Shown here: positions 56,066-62,711 of the stretch, piece by piece
Layout: every line of letters begins with the position of its first letter
Numbering within the stretch: position 1 is the stretch's first letter
Assembly (NCBI RefSeq): GCF_900105205.1
Contig: NZ_FNSQ01000005.1
Coordinates: 2,356,001 to 2,420,000, forward strand
Length of the DNA stretch: 64,000 nucleotides
Direction: 5' to 3'
Source of the DNA: Microbacterium hydrocarbonoxydans
Lineage (GTDB): Bacteria > Actinomycetota > Actinomycetes > Actinomycetales > Microbacteriaceae
The notes under the pieces: model-generated
Seen by the model: only the letters and a program-made list of their open reading frames with translations
Database searches by the model: none
What the model was told of the DNA's origin: nothing
Made by a program: the position numbers and the translations under genes

Positions 56066-56497
56066 ATGGCCGTGACCGATGAGATGGTGTGCTTCTCGCT
56101 GTATTCCGCCGCCCGCGCGACGACGCAGGCGTACCGCACGCTCTTGGCACCGTGGGGTCTGACGTATCCGCAGTACCTCGTCCTCGCGATCCTCTGGATG
56201 GAGGGCGAGCAGACGATCGGCTCGCTCGGCGACGCGATGCAGCTGGACTCCGGCACCCTCTCGCCCCTCGTGCGCCGCCTCGAGCAGGCGGGCTTCGTGG
56301 CGCGCGCCCGCAGCACGGCCGACGAGCGTGTCGTCACCGTGGGCCTGACCGATGCGGGTACCGCGCTGCGCGCCGAGGTCGCGCCCGTGCACACCCGGAT
56401 CGCGGCCCTCGCCGGCATGCAGGACGACGACGAGCGGCACCGCCTGATCACCGAGCTGCAGGAGCTGACCGCGCGACTGCAGCGCGCCGACGACTGA
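56066..56497 (+). CDS. ohrR: MarR-family regulator, OhrR type
   Basis: A 143-residue winged-helix repressor. The peroxide-sensing Cys is at residue 9 (DEMVCFSLYSAARA), as in OhrR proteins. The recognition region reads IGSLGDAMQLDSGTLSPLVRRLEQAG, and the wing holds RSTADERVVTV. It is expected to repress ohr until organic peroxides oxidise the Cys. The C-terminal second Cys of two-Cys OhrR is absent, so it is a one-Cys type. Start: ATG 56066 lies six bases from AATACT (leaderless); GTG 56072 is an alternative. ohr starts 26 bp downstream. Confidence 0.92.
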   Translation: MAVTDEMVCFSLYSAARATTQAYRTLLAPWGLTYPQYLVLAILWMEGEQTIGSLGDAMQLDSGTLSPLVRRLEQAGFVARARSTADERVVTVGLTDAGTALRAEVAPVHTRIAALAGMQDDDERHRLITELQELTARLQRADD

Positions 56498-56523
56498 CCA
56501 CCCCAACGGAAGGAATCCAAACG

Positions 56524-56946
56524 ATGGATGCTCTCTACACTGCCGAAGCACTCGCCACCGGTGCAGGCCGGAACGGCCGCGTCGCCACGAGCGACGCCCG
56601 CCTCGACCTGGATCTCGCCATCCCGAAGGAGATGGGAGGCAGCGGCGACGGCGCGAACCCCGAGCAGCTGTTCGCCGCCGGCTACGCCGCGTGCTTCCAC
56701 TCCGCCTTGCAGACCGTCGCACGCTCGCAGAAGGTGAAGATCACGGACTCCTCGGTCGGAGCGCGCGTGCAGATCGGTTCGAACGGCGAGGGCGGCTTCG
56801 GACTCGCGGTGCAGCTCGAGGTCGTCATTCCCGACCTGCCGCACGATCAGGCCCAGGCTCTCGCCGACGCGGCGCACCAGGTCTGCCCGTACTCCAATGC
56901 GACCAGGGGCAACATCGAGGTCGAGATCACCGTCACCGACGACTGA
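56524..56946 (+). CDS. ohr: Organic hydroperoxide resistance protein
   Basis: A 140-residue Ohr peroxiredoxin that reduces organic hydroperoxides. The two catalytic cysteines are in GYAACFHSAL (Cys57) and HQVCPYSNAT (Cys121). The opening MDALYTAEALATGAGRNGRV and the PKEMGG segment are typical of Ohr rather than OsmC. GGAAGGAATCC lies upstream of the ATG. It is the second gene of the ohrR-ohr-oxidoreductase operon. Confidence 0.96.
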   Translation: MDALYTAEALATGAGRNGRVATSDARLDLDLAIPKEMGGSGDGANPEQLFAAGYAACFHSALQTVARSQKVKITDSSVGARVQIGSNGEGGFGLAVQLEVVIPDLPHDQAQALADAAHQVCPYSNATRGNIEVEITVTDD

Positions 56947-57008
56947 TCGACACCTGAGCTTCCCGACGACCCACAGACCGATCCCCGACCATCCCACAAG
57001 GAGGCACC

Positions 57009-57986
57009 ATGCGCGCACTCACCCACGACACCTTCGGAGAACCCGAAGAGGTCCTCACCGTCACCGAGCGCCCCACCCCGAACCCCGGCCCCGGCCAGGT
57101 GCGCCTGCGGATCGTGCTGTCGCCGATCCACAACCACGACCTGTGGACGATCCGCGGCACGTACGGCTTCAAGCCGGAGCTCCCCGCGGCATCCGGCACC
57201 GAGGCGCTCGGCGTGGTCGACGCGCTCGGTGAGGGCGTCGACCACCTCGCCGTCGGACAGCGCGTCGCGACCGGCGGCACGTTCGGCGCCTGGGCGGAGT
57301 ACGTCGTGGCACCCGCCGCCGGCCTCATCCCCGTGCCAGACGCGCTCAGCGACGAGAGCGCCGCACAGCTCGTCTCGATGCCGTTCAGCACCATCAGCCT
57401 GCTGCAGTTCCTCGGGGCGGAGAAGGGCGACTGGATCGTCCAGAACGCCGCCAACGGCGCGGTGGGCCGCATGCTCGCCCAGCTCGGTGCGGCACGCGGC
57501 GTGAACGTGCTCGGACTCGTGCGTCGCGCTGCCGGAGTCGATGAACTGCGCGATCAGGGCATCGAGAACGTGGTCTCCACGGATGCGGACGACTGGCGCG
57601 AGCAGGTCGCCGAGATCACCGACGGCGCGCACGTCGCCTTCGGCATCGACTCGGTGGGCGGCAGCTCTGCGGGTGACGTGCTCTCTCTCCTCGGCGAGGG
57701 CGGGACCCTCGTCGCGTTCGGCGCCATGAACTCCCCCACCATGGAGATCGCATCGGGAGACGTGATCTTCAAGCAGGCCACCGTCAAGGGCTTCTGGGGC
57801 AGCAAGGTCATCCAGACAATGGATGCCGAGACCCGCGGCGCACTGTTCGGCGAGCTGATCCAGCGCGTCACCGACGGCACGCTCACCCTTCCCGTCGCCG
57901 GGATCTTCGACGCTGCCGATGCCGCGGATGCGGTCCGCGCGAGCAACACCGCGGGTCGCGTCGGCAAGGTGCTCCTGCGCTTCTGA
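57009..57986 (+). CDS. Zinc-independent medium-chain dehydrogenase (quinone oxidoreductase-like)
   Basis: A 325-residue MDR-superfamily protein, probably NADPH-dependent, reducing quinones or enones. The GroES-like N-terminal domain lacks the structural zinc cysteines. The Rossmann motif appears as AANGAVGRMLAQLGAARG (about residues 142-159), and GVVDALGEGVDHLAVGQRV is present. AAGGAGG lies five bases before the ATG. Being last in the ohrR-ohr operon, it probably deals with carbonyl or quinone damage products of peroxide stress, which is inference. Confidence 0.88.
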   Translation: MRALTHDTFGEPEEVLTVTERPTPNPGPGQVRLRIVLSPIHNHDLWTIRGTYGFKPELPAASGTEALGVVDALGEGVDHLAVGQRVATGGTFGAWAEYVVAPAAGLIPVPDALSDESAAQLVSMPFSTISLLQFLGAEKGDWIVQNAANGAVGRMLAQLGAARGVNVLGLVRRAAGVDELRDQGIENVVSTDADDWREQVAEITDGAHVAFGIDSVGGSSAGDVLSLLGEGGTLVAFGAMNSPTMEIASGDVIFKQATVKGFWGSKVIQTMDAETRGALFGELIQRVTDGTLTLPVAGIFDAADAADAVRASNTAGRVGKVLLRF

Positions 57987-58036
57987 TCCCACGGTGCGCA
58001 GGGTGCGCAGGGTGCCGGCACGGCAAGCGAGGTGTA

Positions 58037-58074
58037 TGTGCACCCCGTCGCGGATGTCCGTGGCGGGGTGCACA
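58037..58074. repeat. 11-bp inverted repeat before the RidA gene
   Basis: TGTGCACCCCG (58037-58047) is complementary to CGGGGTGCACA (58064-58074), with a 16-nt spacer. It ends eight bases before the RidA start codon. A further TGCACCC touches the ATG. It could be a terminator of the oxidoreductase gene or an operator of the RidA gene; no T run follows. Confidence 0.65.
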
Positions 58075-58082
58075 CTGCACCC

Positions 58083-58484
58083 ATGGAGATCACCCTGACA
58101 CAGCCGGCGGGACTCGTCGCGAGTCCCGCCTTCAGCCGCGTCGCCGTCGTGCCGCCCGGCGCGACGACGATCCACATCGGCGGCCAGAACGGCGTCGACG
58201 AGACGGGCGCGCTCATCTCGGCGGACGCCGCCGAGCAGTCGCTCCGCGCCGTCCAGAACGCTCGTCTCGCCCTCGAATCAGCCGGAGCAGGGCTCGACGA
58301 CGTCATCAGCTGGACCATCTACATCCACCAGGATGCCGATCTGCGCGCCGCCTACGGGGCTGTCGCCTCGACGCTCGCACGCGAAGGCGCTCCCCCGCTC
58401 GTGACCGCTGCGCTCGTGGCCGGTCTCGGCGTGCCGGGGGCACTGATCGAGGTGAGTGCGATCGCCGCGGTCATCCGAGAGTGA
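58083..58484 (+). CDS. RidA-family protein
   Basis: A 133-residue RidA/YjgF/UK114 family protein, normally a trimer. True RidA hydrolyses reactive enamines and imines made by PLP enzymes. Family patterns seen are VPPGATTIHIGGQNGVDETG (about 21-40), ISADAAEQSLRAVQNA and the C-terminal VPGALIEVSAIAAV. The active-site Arg of RidA (R105 in the motif PxAxR) is not conserved here: the corresponding region reads GALIEVSA, so this belongs to an Rid subgroup without the deaminase signature. The ATG at 58083 follows the 11-bp inverted repeat. Confidence 0.82.
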   Translation: MEITLTQPAGLVASPAFSRVAVVPPGATTIHIGGQNGVDETGALISADAAEQSLRAVQNARLALESAGAGLDDVISWTIYIHQDADLRAAYGAVASTLAREGAPPLVTAALVAGLGVPGALIEVSAIAAVIRE

Positions 58485-58490
58485 TCGCCG

Positions 58491-59567
58491 TCAGATCCGG
58501 CCCCTGACGGGGGTGCGCTCCGTCGATTCGCCGGCCTCGGGCATGACCATCTCGGCCCGCACTCCGAGCAGCCGCACCTCTCGCTCCGCGTCCAGCGTCG
58601 TGCTCAATTCCACGGCGGCGGCGATGACCTCGTCGCGATCGTTCGTCGGCGCCGCCAGCTTGCGCCCGAAGGTCTTCGTCTCGAAGGGGGCGTATCGCAC
58701 CTTCAGATGGACGCGCATGACCGGTCGGCCGTCAGCCAGGCAGTCCTCGAAGGCGTGACCGGCGAGCTCAGCCACGGCGGCCTGCACCTCGCTCGCGGTC
58801 GTGAGATTCTGCTGATAGGTCGTCTCGCGGCTGTGACTGCGCGCGACCCACGGGGTGTCGTCGACCACGGCGGGTCCGAGCCCTGATCCCAGGCCGTGGT
58901 ACCAGACGCCCATGCGCGGGCCGAACTCGGAGACGAGCTCCGCCTCATCCGCTGCGGCGAGTTCGCTGACCGTGGTGATCCCGCGGGCTGCCAGTCGCTT
59001 CTGCACCTTCGGACCGACGCCCCACAGGTCACGGGTCGGCTTCTCGCCCATCACGTCGAACCAGTTCTCCGCAGTGAGCCGGAACACGCCTCGCGGCTTG
59101 CCGAACTCCGTGGCGATTTTGGCCCGCACCTTGTTGTCTCCGATCCCGACGGAGCAGTGCAGATCCGTCGCCTCCAGGACGGCGGCCTGGGCGCTCCGCG
59201 CGACCGCCTCGGGGTCGTCCGTCGTCACGCCGAGGAAGCACTCGTCCCAACCGACGACCTCGAGCACCACACCCGGCAGCGCACGCAGGGCGGACATGAC
59301 CTCGGCAGATGCCGACTCGTAGGCCTCATGATCGACGGGCAGGAACACCGCATCCTCCGGCGCCTTGCGTGCGGCGATCTTCAGCGGCATCCCCGACCCG
59401 ATGCCGAAGGCGCGCGCCTCGTACGACGCCGTCGAGACCACGGCGCGCTCGGTCGGATCTCCGCGCCCGCCCACGATCACCGGGCGCCCGGCGAGCTCGG
59501 GACGTCGCAGCACCTCGACGGCGGCGATGAACTGGTCCATGTCGACATGCAGCACCCACTCGGCCAT
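58491..59567 (-). CDS. dinB: DNA polymerase IV (DinB), DinB2-like with Ile steric gate
   Basis: A 358-residue Y-family polymerase for translesion synthesis. The catalytic acids are in HVDMDQFIAAVE (Asp9, Asp11) and GWDECFLGV (Asp and Glu about 107-108). The fingers pattern VVSTASYEARAFGIGSGMP and the helix-hairpin-helix LWGVGPKVQKRLAARGI are intact. Aligned to E. coli HVDMDCFFAAVE, residue 14 is Ile in place of the steric-gate Phe13; mycobacterial DinB2 has Leu there and readily uses ribonucleotides. The C-terminus lacks a clear beta-clamp-binding QLxLF motif. No SOS box is seen upstream. Confidence 0.93.
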   Translation of the reverse strand: MAEWVLHVDMDQFIAAVEVLRRPELAGRPVIVGGRGDPTERAVVSTASYEARAFGIGSGMPLKIAARKAPEDAVFLPVDHEAYESASAEVMSALRALPGVVLEVVGWDECFLGVTTDDPEAVARSAQAAVLEATDLHCSVGIGDNKVRAKIATEFGKPRGVFRLTAENWFDVMGEKPTRDLWGVGPKVQKRLAARGITTVSELAAADEAELVSEFGPRMGVWYHGLGSGLGPAVVDDTPWVARSHSRETTYQQNLTTASEVQAAVAELAGHAFEDCLADGRPVMRVHLKVRYAPFETKTFGRKLAAPTNDRDEVIAAAVELSTTLDAEREVRLLGVRAEMVMPEAGESTERTPVRGRI

Positions 59568-59641
59568 GAGACGAGTGTGGCCGGTGGCAGCGAGGTTGTC
59601 ACCCCTCGGACCGGCTCGCGACCACCGGGGAGTGGCGATCG

Positions 59642-60034
59642 TCAGGCGGTGGCGACCCCGACGGCGGTGGCGATCACGGCCAGCAGCGGCAGCGTCCCCT
59701 GCATGGCCGCGGCGCGCAGCTTCGAGGGATCCGAGAGCACGAGCACCAGTGCGGCCGCGAGCATCATGCCGGTGCCGGCGAACACCAGGGTCACGCCGAC
59801 CGTGGTGGCGCCGACGATGACGAGACCGACGCCCAGGAGTGCGGTGAGGGCCAGGAACAGGTTGTAGAAGCCCTGGTTGAAGGCGAGCGCCTTCATGGTC
59901 ACGGCATCCGCCTCACTCGCGACGCCGAAGATCTTGCGGGTCTCGGGCTCCGTCCACTTGAGCGATTCGAGCGCGAAGATGAAGACGTGGAAGGCGGCAG
60001 CGGCCGCGGCGAGGACGAGTCCGACGATGAGCAT
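59642..60034 (-). CDS. DUF1304 membrane protein
   Basis: A 130-residue protein with four transmembrane helices (about 4-24, 50-70, 75-97 and 108-128). The conserved loop after helix 1 reads KWTEPETRKIFGV, then NQGFYNLFLALT (about 53-64), the DUF1304 signature. Function unknown; many copies are called 'membrane protein' near stress genes. TACGAT six bases before the ATG (60041-60046) supports a leaderless start. It lies 27 bp after the CPBP gene's end on the same strand, so read-through is possible. Confidence 0.88.
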   Translation of the reverse strand: MLIVGLVLAAAAAAFHVFIFALESLKWTEPETRKIFGVASEADAVTMKALAFNQGFYNLFLALTALLGVGLVIVGATTVGVTLVFAGTGMMLAAALVLVLSDPSKLRAAAMQGTLPLLAVIATAVGVATA

Positions 60035-60061
60035 GCCTCGATCGTATCGGCGCGGGACCCG

Positions 60062-60955
60062 CTAGATGAGGAAGATCGGCAGCAGGCCCGGGTTGTGCGC
60101 GTGCACGAGCACGCCGAAGACGACGGCGTCGAACAGCAGGTGCACCGTCACGACGTAGGCCAGTGAGTGCGTCCGCATGAAGATGAACCCCTGCAGCAGC
60201 GCGAACGGGATCGTCAGGAGCGGCCCCCACTCGCGGTATCCGAGCTCCCAGAGGAACGAGACGAACACGATCATCTGCAGCACGTTCGCGAGCGCATCCG
60301 GGAAGTGCCGACGCAGCAGCGCGAACACCGTGCAGATGAAGAACAGCTCGTCCCAGATGCCGACCGCTCCGACGCCGACGAACAGCCGGGCGATGAGGTC
60401 GGGCGAGTCGACGACAGGCCAGTTCTGGTAGACGCCGCTGGTGATGAAGTAGAACGGCAGGATCAGCCAGCCGAGCACCAGGACGGCCACGAGCCAGCCC
60501 CACTGCAGCCGCCCCCAGCGGCGGTGTGCACGCCAGGGGAAGCCGATCGCCCTGTCGCGGTACACGAAGCGGGAGACGACGTAGGGCACCACCACGGCAC
60601 CGCCGAGGGCGAGCGTGAAGCGCAGCATCGCGAGGTTGTCGAGTTCTGCCGCCAGCGGGATGATCGACACGATCAGCATGCCGAGAGCGATCAGGGAGAG
60701 ATCGCGGGTGAGCGACGGCTGCCGGCGGACTCCGATGACGTGCGCCGTGTCTCTCCTGGCGCCGACGCGCACGGTCTGGTCGGGTGCGGCGGGCGAGCGG
60801 CGCTCGACGAGCCAGGCGCCTGCGATTCCGAGAGCCAGCAGCGCCCACCCGAGCCAGGCGATCTGCACGACGAAGAACGCCGGCGCCGCAGCGCACACCA
60901 GCAGCGCAGGCACCACGGCGGGCCACGTCGTCGACGTGCGCTGCGCCGTGGTCAC
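60062..60955 (-). CDS. CPBP-family membrane protein (degenerate protease motifs)
   Basis: A 297-residue protein with about eight transmembrane segments resembling CPBP (CAAX protease and bacteriocin-processing, Abi) membrane proteases. The first active motif, usually EExxxR (EELFFRG), reads DELFFIC, so one Glu and the Arg are lost. The second motif (FxxxH) is not recognisable: the region reads FVSFLWELG. The last motif resembles HLLFDAVVFG near residue 275. Catalytic activity is therefore doubtful. GTG 60955 overlaps the trmB stop by four bases, so the gene is translationally coupled to trmB. Confidence 0.75.
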   Translation of the reverse strand: MTTAQRTSTTWPAVVPALLVCAAAPAFFVVQIAWLGWALLALGIAGAWLVERRSPAAPDQTVRVGARRDTAHVIGVRRQPSLTRDLSLIALGMLIVSIIPLAAELDNLAMLRFTLALGGAVVVPYVVSRFVYRDRAIGFPWRAHRRWGRLQWGWLVAVLVLGWLILPFYFITSGVYQNWPVVDSPDLIARLFVGVGAVGIWDELFFICTVFALLRRHFPDALANVLQMIVFVSFLWELGYREWGPLLTIPFALLQGFIFMRTHSLAYVVTVHLLFDAVVFGVLVHAHNPGLLPIFLI

Positions 60956-61677
60956 GCGCGCGACTTCCGCCGATACACGAGATCGCGGATGTCGCGGCCC
61001 TTCGCGATCCCTTTGCGCTCGAAGGCGGTCATGACGCGGCCCTCGAAGCGGTCAGCCCACTCGCCCTCGAAGGCTCGCTCGAACAGCGGGTCGGCATCGA
61101 GCACCTCACGCATCTGCACCGCGTAGTCCTCCCAGTCCGTGGCCAGACGCAGCAGGCCGCCGTCGCGCAGGGCGCGGGCGGCGGTGGTGCCGAAGCCCTG
61201 GCGCACGAGGCGGCGCTTGGTGTGCTTCTTCTTGTGCCACGGATCGGGGAAGAAGATCCAGACCTCGGCGGCCGCGGCCTCCGGCAGGTACGACGAGAGC
61301 ACCTCCGGCGCGTTCGCCTCGACGACCCGCAGATTGCGGGCGCCTTCGCGATCGGCGTCGAGCATCGTACGGGCGAGACCCGCCCGGAAGACCTCGACGG
61401 CGAGGAAGTCGTCAGCGGGGCGCGACGAGGCGGCAGACACGATGGCGTGCCCCTGACCAGAGCCGATCTCGACGTAGAGGTCGGCCTCCCGGCCGTACTC
61501 GACGGCCGGGTCGAGCCGGGCCTCGGGGTGCACCGAGGTCCAGGCGACGTCACGGGGGACGTCGAGCAGGTAGTGCGGGCCGAGCTCGTCGAAGGCGCGC
61601 TCTTGCGCATCCGACATCCGGCCGCTACGGCGCACGAACGACACCGGTTCGTCGCGGAAGGTGCGGGGTTCGGGCAT
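60952..61677 (-). CDS. trmB: tRNA (guanine-N7)-methyltransferase
   Basis: A 241-residue enzyme that methylates G46 in the variable loop of tRNAs using SAM. The SAM site is VEIGSGQGHAIVSAA (about 69-83), the catalytic/tRNA-binding motif is FFPDPWHKKKHTKRRLV (about 138-154), and the DWEDYAVQM segment is conserved. TACCCT six bases before the ATG (61684-61689) supports the start. The N-terminus (MPEPRTFRDEPVSFVRRSGR) includes the conserved RSFxxRxGR-like arm. Confidence 0.95.
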   Translation of the reverse strand: MPEPRTFRDEPVSFVRRSGRMSDAQERAFDELGPHYLLDVPRDVAWTSVHPEARLDPAVEYGREADLYVEIGSGQGHAIVSAASSRPADDFLAVEVFRAGLARTMLDADREGARNLRVVEANAPEVLSSYLPEAAAAEVWIFFPDPWHKKKHTKRRLVRQGFGTTAARALRDGGLLRLATDWEDYAVQMREVLDADPLFERAFEGEWADRFEGRVMTAFERKGIAKGRDIRDLVYRRKSRA

Positions 61678-61709
61678 GGATCCAGGGTAGTCGGCGAGGC
61701 GGGACGCCA

Positions 61710-61736
61710 CCGACCGCCGGCTCCTCAGCCGGTCGG
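61710..61736 (-). terminator. Hairpin terminator after the DUF3097 gene
   Basis: CCGACCGCCGGCT (61710-61722) pairs with AGCCGGTCGG (61727-61736) with one 3-nt bulge and a 4-nt loop. It lies 9 bp after the DUF3097 stop codon and before the trmB promoter, in the direction expected for a minus-strand terminator. Confidence 0.6.
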
Positions 61737-61745
61737 ATCTGCGAC

Positions 61746-62585
61746 TCAGCCGGCCGGAGCGGTGACGAAGTCGATGAGCTCCTCGACCCGGCCCAGCAGC
61801 GCCGGCTCGAGGTCGCGATAGGTGTGCACCTTCGACAGGATGTGCTGCCAGGCCCGCCCGGTGTCGGCCTGCGTCTCGTAGGGCCAGCCGAATGCACGGC
61901 AGATGCCGGTCTTCCAGTCCGTTCCGCGCGGGATCTCCGGCCACCGGGCGATGCCGAGCGCCCGTGGCGTGACGCACTGCCACACGTCGACGAAGGGATG
62001 CCCGACGATCTTCACATGACGCCCGTGCGGCCCACGGGCGACCGCCTCGGCGATCCTCGACTCCTTCGATCCGGGGACGAGGTGATCGACGAGCACGCCG
62101 TAGCGTCGCGCGGCGGTCGGGGGCTCGGCGGCGAGCAGCTCGTCGAGCAGGTCGACGCCCTGCAGGAACTCGACAACCACGCCCTCGACGCGCAGGTCAG
62201 CGCCCCACACCTTCTCGACCAGCTCGGCGTCGTGCTTGCCCTCCACGAGGATGCGGCTGGGGAGCGCCACGCGAGCGCGCTGATCGGCGACCGCGAAGGA
62301 TCCGGATGCCGTCCGCCTCGCGCCCTGCTCTCGGGGCGCGGGCACCGTGAGCCGCACCGGAGAGCCGTCGATCAGGAAGCCCCCGCCGAGGGGGAAGAGC
62401 CGCTTGCGGCCTCGGCGATCCTCGAGCTCGACGGTGCCGCCCTGCACCCGGGTGACGGCACCGCAGTACCCGTCCTCCGCGACCTCCACGACCAGGTCGA
62501 GCTCGGCGGCGACCTGCGGCACGGGCTTCGCCGCTCGCTCCCGCCATCCCGCCGCGAGCACATCGGATCCGTACCTGTCGTCCAT
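61746..62585 (-). CDS. DUF3097 protein (Toprim-like core)
   Basis: A 279-residue actinobacterial protein of unknown function. The middle contains a Toprim-like element: ILVEGKHDAELVEKVWG (about 110-126), followed by YGVLVDHLVPGSKESRIAEA (about 161-180), similar to the second acidic strand, which here reads DHL rather than DxD. A beta-rich N-terminal region with AVTRVQGGTVELEDRRGRKR (about 42-61) could bind nucleic acid. The ATG start lies seven bases after TACGCT (62593-62598). The gene is next to trmB, with which it is often syntenic in actinobacteria (recollection, not checked). Confidence 0.8.
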   Translation of the reverse strand: MDDRYGSDVLAAGWRERAAKPVPQVAAELDLVVEVAEDGYCGAVTRVQGGTVELEDRRGRKRLFPLGGGFLIDGSPVRLTVPAPREQGARRTASGSFAVADQRARVALPSRILVEGKHDAELVEKVWGADLRVEGVVVEFLQGVDLLDELLAAEPPTAARRYGVLVDHLVPGSKESRIAEAVARGPHGRHVKIVGHPFVDVWQCVTPRALGIARWPEIPRGTDWKTGICRAFGWPYETQADTGRAWQHILSKVHTYRDLEPALLGRVEELIDFVTAPAG

Positions 62586-62675
62586 GCCTTCCAGCGTATG
62601 TGTCTCCGCTGAGGGCGAACGGCTATCCCGGTCCGGAAGCTGTCGCGTGTCGGCCTCTGTGCATAGACTCGTGCC

Positions 62676-62711
62676 ATGGGGCTCGGCTGCCGGTCGGAGG
62701 GATCACGATGA
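62676..62711 (+). CDS. Leaderless 11-codon upstream ORF
   Basis: ATG 62676 sits exactly six bases after TAGACT (62664-62669), the leaderless arrangement seen at many genes here. It encodes MGLGCRSEGSR and stops at TGA 62709-62711, which overlaps the ATG of the TPM-domain gene (ATGA). The larger gene also has its own GGAGG site inside this ORF. The uORF may couple ribosome arrival to the downstream start, or the promoter may simply give a 32-nt leader. It is supported only by position. Confidence 0.55.
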   Translation: MGLGCRSEGSR

